From positions 62,001 to 126,000 of the forward strand of contig JAIVFH010000032.1 in assembly GCA_025765595.1 (NCBI GenBank): DNA of 64,000 nt, read 5' to 3'. The translations under genes and the position numbers were made by a program. The DNA comes from Obelidium mucronatum (taxonomy: Eukaryota > Chytridiomycota > Chytridiomycetes > Chytridiales > Chytriomycetaceae). Below are positions 1-10,169 of the stretch, piece after piece. Positions within the stretch are counted from its first letter, which is position 1. Each line of letters begins with the position of its first letter. A model generated the notes under the pieces. It was not told the DNA's origin, did no database searches, and was given only the letters and a program-made list of their open reading frames with translations.

Positions 1-1526
1 AATCAAGGAAAATCTTCAGAAGAAATGATTACAATCTGTTACAGACCGCAAGCTGTATTCAAAGTGCGAACAGTTACACGCTGCTCTAGCAGTCTGAATG
101 GACATACGGAAGCTGTGCTAGTTGTTTCATTTAGTCCAGATGGAGCCATGCTCGCCACTGGGTCTGGAGATACCACCATTCGAATCTGGGACCTCAACAC
201 GGAAACGCCGAAACATACTCTGACGGGTATAATATGTTTCTTTGTACAAATTCGGCTCCTCTTAAAAAACGATTCTTGATTAGGGCACACAAATTGGGTT
301 CAGATTCTTGCTTGGTCGCCTGATGCCAAGTTTCTTACGTCTGGATCTATGGATAAGACAATTCGTATCTGGGACCCCAAAGCTGGAAAAGCGCTTGGAG
401 ACGGTCTTAAATCACATACTCAATTGATTACTGGAATTGCTTGGGAGCCTTTGCACTTGTAAGCGAGTTACCCCGTCGTTCACTACCGAAAAAAAAAAAA
501 AAAAAAAACTTAAATTTATTTTCCACCGCCAGAAACAAAAATTGTAATCGCTTTGCAACGTCATCTAAAGACATGTCCATCAAGATTTGGAATGCACAAA
601 CGCGACAAGTCCTCATGACAATGACTTCACACACTGGGCCCGTGACATGCATCAAATGGGGTGGAACGGGACTTCTCTATTCTGCGTCACGGGATAAATC
701 CGTGAGAGTCTGGGATGCCAAGGATGGGAAACTCGTTCGCGTCCTTGAAGGACATGGGCATTGGGTCAATAGTCTGGCTGTTAGCAGCGAGTTCTTGGTT
801 CGGACTGGAGGATGGGATCATACGGGCAAGAAATTTGCGTCAACGGAGGAAGCGCATGAAGCCGCTGTGGAGCGGTATAACAAGAACAAAGGGGAAGGGC
901 CCGAGCGGTTGGCGTCGTGCTCTGATGATTTTACAATCTATTTATGGAATCCAGAAGTCAGCAAGAAGCCTGTTGCTAGAATGACTGGTGGGTTGGAAGA
1001 AAACTCAGGGCTGCTAGAATGAATGACTAATTTACGAACGCGTTATTTTTATAGGACATATGCAACTCGTTAATCATATCAGTTTCGCTCCGGATGGTCG
1101 TACGTTGGCGAGTGCAAGTTTCGATAAATCTGTCAAATTATGGGATGGACATACTGGAAAGTAAGACCCAAAGAATATCTCTCTCCTTTTCAAAGTTCTG
1201 AATTAATGACTTAAAAATAATTTAATAGATTTATTGAAACTCTTCGAGGCCATGTTGGTGCTGTTTATCAAGTCACCTTTTCTAGTGATTCCCGCCAGAT
1301 TCTCTCGTGTTCCCGAGATTCCACATGCAAAGTATGGGATTTGAAAACCAGGAAACTAAAGATGGACCTTCCAGGCCACGCTGACGAGGTGTTTAGCGTT
1401 GATTGGAGTCCCGGTGGAGACAAAGTGGCGAGTGGAGGAAAGGATCGAGTTGTGAAAATGTGAGTATTCTGTATATTCTTAAGCTATAAGTGTCCCTAAC
1501 ACTCCCATTTCAGCTGGAAGCATTGA
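1..1526 (+). CDS. RSA4: NLE1/Rsa4 (Notchless) WD40 ribosome-assembly factor, 3' part
   Basis: WD40 propeller protein of the Notchless/Rsa4 family, the nucleolar 60S assembly factor that Rea1/Midasin removes from pre-ribosomes. The gene enters from the left edge already in frame, so the N-terminal NLE domain is missing. The first exon reads [19 protein letters not shown] followed by a WD repeat, a typical start of the NLE1 propeller. Further WD units end in IRIWD, IKIWN, VRVWD, KLWD and KVWD, and the ..HWVNSLA segment is family-typical. Introns lie near 222-289, 460-530, 988-1054, 1161-1229 and 1460-1513. The last exon encodes only the end of KIWKH before TGA at 1524. An A tract of about 20 bases near the third exon lies inside an intron. 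Family assignment rests on propeller order and these motifs. Confidence 0.88.
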
Positions 1527-2148
1527 CAGGAAGAGAACGTTGTGTTTCGCTTAGACTCATTAACTTTATAGTGCTGCAATAAACTTGTGTTTTGAACTCA
1601 TCCCTCATTCGTCTTATTTTATAAGCCCCCACCAAAAGAACGAAACATCTTGTTCCAACTGCTTGAACCCCTCTGTCTAAGAATTATACGCGAATCAAAT
1701 CGCGAGGCCTGCGATGCGCTTTCAGAATGCCTCGTAGTACTTGGTCCTCCAAATGACCTAAAGAGTTTGTTCCAAACGGGTTTTGATCCATCATTGGTGG
1801 GCCCGGGAGCATACACTGGTAAGTGCTGTGCTGTCTTTGAAGCAGCATAGAAAGATGTGGCATCTGGCATTTGCTGGCTTCGCTCCATGGATTCGTCGTG
1901 TCAAAGTGCTGATGAGCTCGATGTGATGAAAGACAGAGTGTGATCGATAGTACTCCTTTTTGGCGTGATTAATGTGGAGTTGCCACAGAGCCTGGATTGT
2001 CAGATCAAAATAGCCAGTGCCCTATCGCACTGAAAGCCGCAGATTTATTTTTTTTAATTTCAAATTCTGAAACGTCGTTTGTTTGGCTTGAATTCGGCAA
2101 CAATAATCTGAATTTTACATTTTTTAAACTTTGATCAAGTCGCAACAA
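1527..2148. other. Intergenic region, no supported gene
   Basis: About 620 bp between the WD40 gene and the CYRI gene. Open frames occur on both strands (about 1619-1888), but neither resembles a known protein. One frame repeats a WNK-L/M-FRSFGG-like peptide, which is noted among the findings. I see no RNA gene. Confidence 0.4.
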
Positions 2149-3542
2149 TGGGCGCCGTTCTTTGCCTTCCAGAGTCTGACGTGCAACAGCAACCACCCGT
2201 GGAAATCAATGTCTCTTTGCAGAGTAATTCAGCCATTGGCGATTCGATTGTTCCGTTGTGTCAACTCAATCCAAACACCCTCAGATGCGCCCCCCAAGCC
2301 TGAAGAACTGCATCTGCTCAAAACTGTCAACTCCATCCTTTCTAGTTCGAATCATTACATCAAGAGTCTTGAGCAATACAAAGGCTGTGGCGATGCCATA
2401 CGAGTGGTGAGCTATTTCTAAAGGGTGGCTCGAAGTCACGAGACTCGAAGCACGATGTCATTCATTTGATACTTATTGTGGTATTGCGCATGATAGGCGA
2501 TTTCAAGACCGTCTCCTCAAGCTGAGGAAGCTGTCTGGGCTGCCCTTGTTCCAACGATCCTTCAACTCAAGCTGTATTACGAATACTCACTGCAACTCAG
2601 TAAGGAAAAAGAAAACCGGTCTGCGATTCTTTTAAAGCTTTATTGACCTTTATTGTATGCACCAGATGATATCTTTCCAAAGTTGCTCAGCTTTCTATCC
2701 AATTCAGCAAATAAAAAGACTATAGAAGCAATGGAAACATATCAGGCCACCACAAAACGGCTTGCTGATGTTTTGTACTTTGCGTCGGTGTTTGATGAGA
2801 TCAAGGTGAATTTGTCATTCTTTGGTTCCAAACTCCCCTTATTCTCTTCATTACTAAAATAATATTTAAAAATACATCAATCCAGATTGCAAATCCTAAC
2901 ATTCAAAACGAGTTTTCTTATTATCGGCGGGCGTTACAAAAAGTTCGAATGAATGGAAACCAGCCACAAATGCCAGGAGCGCCCAGAGAATTCGCACGTA
3001 TGGTTGTAGATGATACCACAGCCAACAATATGTCCATGTTTTACGCGCAACCATCTCCAATTCTAAAAACTTTGATCGATTGTTGCTTGAAGGTAAGACC
3101 TTCTTCGTTGGTTACTGAAGTTGCTTCTCGAGTAACCTAAGAAAAATGTAGATGCAAAAAGGAACATCTCGAGAATCGACTTTGGAAATCTTGGCTCTTC
3201 TTGGGGCCGTATGTTACAACGTTGTTGTAAAGAAACAAGTTCAAGGACAAATGATAGAATACAGTTTGCGTGTGCTTGTCATGTGCATCGTTCTCTATGA
3301 CCATATCTCATTATCTGAGGGTGGTGCCTTTGGAAAATCATCTCAAGTCGATGTAATGAGTTTTTTTGTATGAATCCAGTTCTTTCCTGATTGTTTTTTA
3401 GATCAAAACATATATCAAGTTAATTCAAGTACACGGTGGATCCCGTTCAACTGGTTTGATTAGTGGGATAAGGTATTCCACCGCACATTTGAATGATGAT
3501 GCAACACCCAGCGGTATACGTGACTTTGTGAATGAACAATGA
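2149..3542 (+). CDS. CYRI/FAM49 family Rac1-binding protein
   Basis: Member of the FAM49/CYRI (DUF1394) family. In animals and Dictyostelium these proteins bind active Rac1 and restrain the SCAR/WAVE complex. Exon 1 (about 2149-2223) starts MGAVLC, a myristoylation-type N terminus like that of CYRI. A phase-1 intron (about 2224-2284) then brings the main frame in with APPKPEELHLLKTVNSIL. Later exons encode YKGCGDAIRV, an AVWAALVP helix, NEFSYYRRALQKVR, SMFYAQPSPILKTL, EYSLRVLVMCIVLYDH, GAFGKSSQ and a final RYSTAHLNDD. Each aligns in order with vertebrate CYRI-A/B. The Arg pair in YYRR occupies the position of the Rac-binding basic residues of CYRI-B. Six introns are needed and the stop is TGA at 3540. 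Predicted product about 320 aa, the normal family length. The neighbours are unrelated. Confidence 0.87.
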
Positions 3543-3670
3543 TGAGCGCAAAAGAAAAGGCCCCGAGAAATGCAGGACATTTGATTTACGTATAGCTTAC
3601 AAGCGAAATAGAAGGACTATTGATTTTTGAATGTCTGGTTTCCAAAAAATCTCGCCAAAAACCACCCATC

Positions 3671-5116
3671 ATGAAAGCACTCATTCTCGTTGGTGGATTC
3701 GGAACCAGACTTCGTCCTCTCACAATCACAACGCCAAAGCCGCTTGTTGAATTCGGAAACAAGCCAATGATTGTGCACCAGATCGAGGCTCTTGTCAAGG
3801 TTCATCTTGCTCTTGTTTAAATAGAAAAACCATCTTAAGTCCCATATTGGCAGGCCGGAGTTAAGGATATCGTTCTTGCTGTATCTTACCGCCCTGAAAT
3901 TATGGTCAAAGCGATGGAAAAGTACGAGAAGGAGTTGGGCATTAAAATCCACTTTTCGGTTGAATCTGAACCCCTTGGAACGGCTGGTCCTTTGGCATTG
4001 GCGGCTTCAGTTTTGGAGAAGGACGATACTCCGTTTTTTGTTCTTAACTCAGTAAGTATTATGACTATTATCTCAAACTGTTAAATTTGGGCGGGGAGAA
4101 AGATATGGTTTGGGAGGTTAATTGGACGAACTTATCGAGCTCATTACACGCAACCATCAATGCGGGCAATCATGCTGGAATTTCACATCCCATATCTATC
4201 CAATCTTATCTGATCGTTGAGCGTTTTGACAGGATGTCATCTGTGACTTTCCATTTGAAAACCTGTTAGCTTTCCACAAAGCTCACAAAGGCGAAGGAAC
4301 TATCTTAGTGACCAAGGTTGACGATCCATCTAAATACGGTGTTGTCGTGAACCGAGATGGCGGCTCGAGCTCATGCATTGAGCGCTTCGTTGAAAAGCCC
4401 ACTGAGTTCATCAGCAACAAAATCAACGCGGGTATTTACATCTTCAATCCGGCAATCTTGAAGAGAATTGAGGTTTCTTTTTTTTTTAAATTGAATGTTT
4501 GAATTCTTTGCCAACACAATCTAACTGTGCTTTTCTGCAGCCCCGCCCAATGTCTATTGAGAAGGAGGTATTTCCTTTAATGGCTGATGATGGTCAGATC
4601 CACTCCATGGAACTCCCAGGCTTCTGGTAATTCATATGTTAGAGCGACGCAATAACCTCTAAACGATTTTATTTTCTCAGGATGGACGTTGGTCAACCAA
4701 AAGACTTTTTGACTGGAACTGGACTCTGGCTTTCATCCGTCGCCAAGAAGAACTCAGCTATTCTTGCAACTGGACCTCAGTTTGTTGGACATGTTCTGAT
4801 GGACCCAACCGCCAAAGTTGGAGACAACTGCAAAATTGGCCCTAACGTTGTTCTTGGACCCGGTGTTGTGATTGGAGATGGTGTACGTATGAGCAGAAGT
4901 GTGGTTTTGGCGAACGCCGCTGTCAAGGACCACGCCTGGATTCAGAGCACGATTGTTGGATGGAACAGCACGGTTGGACGATGGTCTCGTTTGGAAAATG
5001 TGTGTGTATTGGGTGATGATGTGCATGTGAGTGATGAGGTGTACATGAATGGAGCCCGTGTTCTTCCACACAAGAGTGTCGGAGCGAATGTCGCTGAACC
5101 CCAGATTATCATGTGA
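3671..5116 (+). CDS. MPG1: Mannose-1-phosphate guanylyltransferase (GDP-mannose pyrophosphorylase)
   Basis: Cytosolic enzyme making GDP-mannose from mannose-1-phosphate and GTP, the donor for protein glycosylation, GPI anchors and wall mannans. The start [18 protein letters not shown] carries the nucleotidyltransferase GxGTRLxPLT signature, followed by [12 protein letters not shown]. The upstream frame has no better ATG. Downstream are VILA-type strands, DVICDFPF (metal-binding Asp region), [23 protein letters not shown] and the [12 protein letters not shown] segment. The C terminus is a left-handed beta-helix of hexapeptide repeats ([20 protein letters not shown]) ending in AEPQIIM, the invariant end of Psa1/Mpg1 proteins. 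Introns lie near 3800-3853, 4051-4233, 4471-4541 and 4629-4680. Length is about 360 aa, as in yeast. Confidence 0.95.
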
Positions 5117-5283
5117 TTTAATTCTTTTGATCGCTATTAAAAAACACCATGGTCGTGGCTATATTTTTGTTTCCGTCCTTTTTTCCGTAGGACTCAAAGG
5201 GGAGCGTGCCCAACAGGTTTCATACTCACTTTTTCCGAATACAAAAAAAAAATAATAAACCTCTGAAAAAACCAGAAAAAACA

Positions 5284-7609
5284 ATGGTCAAGTTTGGAGA
5301 CAAGTTGGTTCGTACTGGAGTTTCTCTTTTGAGTCTTTTGCCTAACCGATCCTTTCTTGACCGTCTGCTAGGACAATGAAGTATTCGTAGATTGGTAGGA
5401 GAACTTTCACAACCAATCAGCAAACCTGACATCAAATACTTACAGGCGGTTTTACTCCCTCGACTACAAGGAATTGAAGAGTCGCATCTCAGTTGAACCG
5501 TATACTTTGGTTGAACATCGCGAGTTTCAACGGTCACTTGATGAAGAGAAGGAGAAGGTACAGGCCTTCTTCAAGCTCAAGTACAACGAGCTGGTTCGCC
5601 GGATTGAGGCCATGGTTTGTGTTTTCCGCCAGGACGGTTTCTGGAAGCAGTGTCCTAACAGTGGTTCACTTGCAGGAAAAGGCGATTCCATCCCTGGAAG
5701 AAGCGTTGAAGCCCCTTACACCCCACGATGATGGACACGCATCTGAATATTCTGCGGAAAACTCGGAAGACTCTGGCTCGAAAGACGAGGAGGGTCAGAG
5801 CATTGCCCAGAAGTTTCGCTTGTCGCATCTGGATCACGAAATTGGTCGAGTCAGTCAAGAAGTCAAAGTAAAAATACATACCGCCTCCATTATTCTGCGT
5901 TGACTTACAGTGTTTTTTTTCAGGACCTGGCTTACTTCTCTGGTTTAAACTTTACAGCAGTGAAAAAGATTCTCAAAAAGCACGACAAGAACCGCTCGTC
6001 CTACCCACTGTTGAACAAATACTCAACATTCCTCAGCTCTAAACCATTTAACGAAGCAACTTATGACAACTTGATTCTGCGACTGAGTGATCTGTGGGAC
6101 AAAGTTCGATACATTCACGGATCCAGTTCATCAATGGACAAAGCCAACGGTGTTGATCAGCAAAACATTGTTAGAAAAACAACAAAGTACTGGGTTCACA
6201 TTGGTGGGTGACATTTATCTACATATGAGTAAATAATTTAATTCTCTGCCCCTGTTTTTTCAGACAACGTCGTTGATGTCAAAGTCTTGGTTCTCAAGCA
6301 TCTTCCTGTTCTTATTTTCAAAAAGGGTGTGACAAATGACCCAGCACTGAACTCGATCTATTTCGACAACGACAACTTGGATCTATACCGTGAACGAATG
6401 AAGCGTGAGGAGGGGGCACAGAATCTTCGTTTCCGTTGGTACGGAGACCGTACAAAGACTGATGAAGTCTGGGTCGAGCGTAAGACACACCACGAAGACT
6501 GGACTGCACAGAAATCCATCAAGGAACGTTTTCCAATTAAAGAAAAGCACATGAACGATTACTTGGCTGGAACATACAAGATCAAGGATGCTGTGGAAGA
6601 GCTACGAGCTAAAGGGAAGAAGAAGGAGAAGGATTTGTTGGATATGCAAAGATTGGGAGATGAAGTTCAGCAGATGGTGTTGGACCAGAAGTTGAAGCCA
6701 ATGATCCGCACATCTTACAACAGAACGGCATTCCAGTTGCCAGCAGACGCGCGAGTTCGAATTAGTTTGGATACCGACTTGACCCTTGTCAGGGAAGATG
6801 GATTCTCAAGAAACAACGGTGACTGGAGACGCATGGACACTGGATTTCCATTCAAGGACCTACCAAAAGAAGATGTCATCTACTTTCCGTATGCTGTGTT
6901 GGAAATTAAGCTTCAAACTCAATCGGGACAGGAAGCTCCTCAATGGGCTGTTGACTTGGCCAACTCTCACTTGGTCGAAGAGGTTCCCAAATTCTCGAAA
7001 TTCCACCACGCGATTGCCAACTTCCACCATGAAAAAGTTGACAAAGTACCCTTTTGGTTCTATCAAATGGACAGATCAATTATCAAGGCTCGTCCTCCTC
7101 GTCACTTGGACCCCACCCGTGTAGATGATGTCGATTCAGACGACGAAGATGACAGCATGAAAAGCGAGCACCCTATCCAAACCCCAGCAAATGCAGGTCA
7201 CCTGGTTCGTCTCACCAAAAATACCGTCAAAATAGACAAGTTTGGAAAGATTTACTTTTCGAATGAACGCACGTTCCTTCGTTGGTTGAACATGGTTCGT
7301 AGTTTCTTGCTCCTGTTTTTTCGTGCGTTCTTACGTTATTTTATTCACCAGTCTGTTCAAATCATCTCCTTGGCTTTATTACTCATCAACCTTGCCCCTG
7401 ATTACACATCTCGCTATATTGGAACACTCTTTGCTTTAATTGGTGTCAGCATTCTTTCTTATAACCTGTATTTGTTCCACGTCCGAGCACATGCTTTGCG
7501 AACAAATGATGGAGATGGTCCATATGAACTTAAGGTTGAGCCTGTCACTGTGGCTGCGGTGTTGGCATCCGCCATCGCATTAGCGTTCTATATGAAATGG
7601 AATCAATGA
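5284..7609 (+). CDS. VTC4: Vacuolar transporter chaperone, VTC4-like polyphosphate polymerase
   Basis: SPX-VTC-TM protein of the vacuolar/acidocalcisome VTC complex, which polymerises ATP gamma-phosphate into polyphosphate and moves it into the lumen. The model has seven exons: 5284-5307, a 23-nt micro-exon 5372-5394, 5446-5614, 5676-5867, 5924-6203, 6264-7294 and 7352-7609. Together they give about 658 aa. The N-terminal SPX domain (MVKFGDKL..., RFYSLDYKELK, ..KKILKKHDK) senses inositol pyrophosphates. The tunnel domain keeps the basic pocket: VLKHLPVLIF, LRFRWYG, VERKTHH, ARVRISLDTDL and the catalytic-type Glu in YAVLEIKLQ. This favours Vtc4 over the non-catalytic Vtc2/3. An acidic linker precedes three C-terminal membrane segments (from about 7352). 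The second-last intron, 7295-7351, keeps the frame open and could be misread as coding. Confidence 0.92.
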
Positions 7610-7935
7610 TTATGTTGGGCTTTCTTTCTTCTTTCATTTTCTTTCGTTTTAGACTCTATCGAGTCTTAAGTTGTTCGGTCACAAATAATACTGCAATTGA
7701 AATTTAATTTCACGTTCGCTAAACGTTTCTATGTAAATCATTTCGTTATAAATAGATATTGGGATGAGGGTACAATGTGTTGTGTTGGGGCTTCGCCAAT
7801 CAGAAAAGGGCAAGTTTGGTTCCCTTCGAAATCTTCCCAATCGAGCGAGAGGAGTAATACATCATCAAAAGGAGCTATAACTGCAAGCTTCCTGGACAGC
7901 AAGGATCAATTTTTCTGCTGCGAACAATCCAAAAA
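7610..7935. other. Intergenic region between VTC4 and SH3 gene
   Basis: The first part is T-rich and fits a 3' UTR. An AT-rich stretch near 7745-7760 (ATAAATAGAT) could serve as a TATA-like element for the following gene. An open frame at 7697-7939 has no recognisable content. Confidence 0.4.
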
Positions 7936-9324
7936 ATGATTATTAAGCGCGACATCAACTTCGGCGGACCTCCTCAATTCGATGAAGGCAACAAAGAAAA
8001 CACGCAAGCCTCGTCGCTTCTTGCGCGTATTCCAACGCCGGCGATAATTGGAGCTGTTGCCGGGTTTCTTGCATTTGTTATCGTTGGTCTGGTCATGTAC
8101 CGCCGACGCGAATCCAATCGCCTTTCGTTGACAGCGGAAAGACAGAAACGAAACACAATCCAAAGACAACAAGACCAAGAAAACTCCCAACACGATCCAA
8201 TCGCAGAAATGACAGCAGTTGGGATCCATTTACCAAACAATCGAATGAATTTGGAGCCCCTCTTTGGCACGACAACTAAAAAATCGAACAAGCCAAAAAT
8301 AATCACCGTAGGGGGCGGCAAGTCTCCCTTCAAGAAGCTTTCAATCGCTCCGACAGATGATAACGTTCTTGGAAGTCCCATAAAAGCTGTGGTGATTCCC
8401 AGACGTACTCTTAGTATTAGCATTGAGAACCCCGGGGGTGGAGACGCCAGAAGAAGATCAAATTTAATGGCCAGTGCTGTTGCTGCTGCTGCCTCGGCCT
8501 CGAAATCATCGAGGGGAAAAATATCATCGTTGCCTCCCCCACCTCATGCAGCTAATTCAAATGGTGCTCCAATGACCACTACTCCAGCGAAAACACTCAA
8601 TAGCATTCTCGAGTCTATGGCTTTCAATGGAATCCCAGAGACAGAAGAACCAGCATCAATGAATCCACGCGAATCAATGGTATCAAACGCTTCCAGTATT
8701 TCGTCCATTGAATCTGATGATATGGAAATGGAAACTAAATACGAAGTCGTCGAGCATTGGATGCCGCAAAGATTTGATGAATTGGAACTTATACCAGGCG
8801 ATGTTGTCATAGTGTACCAAATATTTGAAGGTATGGTAAACGTGAATTTTACAATGGGGTTTCAACTCAAACGTTTTTTATACATCAAACTTTTAATCTT
8901 GAACAAAGATGGATGGTGCGATGGGAAAATTGAGGGAACTGAAGACACTGGCGCATTCCCGTTTGCCTGCCTTAAGGGTAGCTCATGGTCCCTTGGGAAC
9001 ATAGCAGCAGATGAGCCACAGCTTGAGGATGTTGGCGAGTCCATTCAAGAACTTGATCTTCAAGATGAATCTACGAACGGCACCATCCATTATGAGTTTA
9101 GGAAGAGTGAGGCGAGTATCGGAACAGATTCGTACAACACTGGATCATCCAGTGGAAGAAGCAGCGAATATGACAAATCCACAACAAACACAAGCAGTCA
9201 AAGCGGAAGTCAGCAGGGGAGCAATTTGAGTCTTGCAATGCAGAAGCAGGAGAAAGCAAAATCGCGGTTTTCTGGAATTTTGAAGAACATCGATCAATAT
9301 GTTGAAGAATTTGAACCGAAGTAA
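7936..9324 (+). CDS. Single-pass membrane protein with cytoplasmic SH3 domain
   Basis: Starts at ATG 7936. Residues about 35-56 (AIIGAVAGFLAFVIVGLVMY) form one clear membrane segment followed by Arg-rich RRRESNR, so the long C-terminal part should be cytoplasmic. A low-complexity Ser/Pro/Ala linker of about 200 residues follows. Then comes an SH3 domain: YEVVEHWMPQRFDELELIPGD, an intron at about 8831-8908, DGWCDGKIEGTEDTGAFPFACL. The 78-bp intron is a multiple of three without a stop, so naive translation inserts 26 hydrophobic residues into the SH3 fold. Removing it restores the usual GD-V..YQIFEDGW order. The tail is Ser/Gly rich. Similar TM-plus-SH3 architectures exist in fungi at sites of polarised growth, but I do not recognise the specific gene. 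Confidence 0.8.
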   Translation: MIIKRDINFGGPPQFDEGNKENTQASSLLARIPTPAIIGAVAGFLAFVIVGLVMYRRRESNRLSLTAERQKRNTIQRQQDQENSQHDPIAEMTAVGIHLPNNRMNLEPLFGTTTKKSNKPKIITVGGGKSPFKKLSIAPTDDNVLGSPIKAVVIPRRTLSISIENPGGGDARRRSNLMASAVAAAASASKSSRGKISSLPPPPHAANSNGAPMTTTPAKTLNSILESMAFNGIPETEEPASMNPRESMVSNASSISSIESDDMEMETKYEVVEHWMPQRFDELELIPGDVVIVYQIFEGMVNVNFTMGFQLKRFLYIKLLILNKDGWCDGKIEGTEDTGAFPFACLKGSSWSLGNIAADEPQLEDVGESIQELDLQDESTNGTIHYEFRKSEASIGTDSYNTGSSSGRSSEYDKSTTNTSSQSGSQQGSNLSLAMQKQEKAKSRFSGILKNIDQYVEEFEPK

Positions 9325-9499
9325 CGATATTCTATTATTATTATTTGTTTGACGGGAAAACATAATAAATATCATGAGAGAAGCTGAGTAGTCGTGCTTG
9401 TTGGTAGCATTTTAGACTTGATGTTGAGATTTGGCGAATTTGGCCTAAGTCGCTGTAATCATCAAAGGAGTTAAAATTTGAAACGTTGATTGAGTCTTC

Positions 9500-9590
9500 A
9501 TTCCTAGAATCGGATTTCAAAAAATGCAGGAAAAGACATATATTTCCCGTCCAAACAATAACTGTCGGCCAGAACACCTCTCTCGTGGAG
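9500..9590 (+). promoter_or_regulatory. U6 snRNA promoter region, copy 1
   Basis: The 53 bp at 9500-9552 are identical to 35055-35107 (reverse strand), upstream of the second U6 gene. The rest up to the RNA start is nearly identical. The conserved block lies about 40-90 bp upstream of the RNA, where a proximal sequence element would sit in a Pol III type 3 promoter. An ATAACT/TATAACT motif about 35 bp upstream may be the TATA element. Confidence 0.55.
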
Positions 9591-9610
9591 GTGGCTCTGT
9601 GCCACATATG

Positions 9611-9641
<31 letters not shown>

Positions 9642-9706
9642 GGCTCCCTGTGTAAGGATGACACGCATAACTTGAGTGGATGCCGGCATTGCCGGTAATA
9701 TTTTTT
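9591..9706 (+). ncRNA. U6 spliceosomal snRNA, copy 1
   Basis: Matches the U6 core in order: 5' stem GTGGC..GCCAC, ATATG, AAAATTGGAACGATACAGAGAAG containing the invariant ACAGAGA box, GATTAGCATGG with the AGC triad, and TAAGGATGACACGC of the internal stem-loop. It ends in a T6 Pol III terminator at 9701-9706. Just before the terminator lies a CCGGC-ATT-GCCGG hairpin not found at the 3' end of yeast or human U6. The RNA region is identical to the inverted copy at 34900-35016. The 5' end is placed by analogy to the short human 5' stem; a longer 5' end including the CACCTC..GAGGTG hairpin from 9575 is possible. It catalyses splicing with U2, which fits the heavy intron load of this genome. Confidence 0.93.
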
Positions 9707-10169
9707 CGTATTTGGTTCGTTGGTTCGTTATGTTTGTCATGAATGCAGGACAAATCGAGTAGCGGAACTGCAATGTCTTTTCGCTAATCGGCACTTTGAA
9801 CAGGGAGTTGATGGTGGAATCATGCATGTTTGTGTTTGAGTGACATCCGCAGTCGGAGTGTTTCATAATTCGAAACGCACTCCCACTCAAATCCATCTCT
9901 GTCTTTAAGAGCCCATCAATCACGTTAGTCTTTTTAATATTCAAATTCAAAACTTCCAAGTTCCTTCAGAATGACAGTCACGAAATGGCCATGCCTGCCA
10001 AAAACAACAGGGTTTTGGCATTAGCACCCCTTTTGTGCCAAAGCTATGATTGTTACTCAATTACTTAAATCGCTTTGAGATAAAACATACACAGTTGATT
10101 TTCAAACTCCGAAATCAAAATTCACTCATAACAGCGCCCAACATTGCTCACCAGGCCACAATCTGAAAA
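9707..10169. other. Intergenic region downstream of U6
   Basis: No supported gene. Directly after the terminator there is a short GGTTCGTT repeat (9714-9729). The rest is AT-rich and presumably contains the promoter of the RBR gene. Confidence 0.4.
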
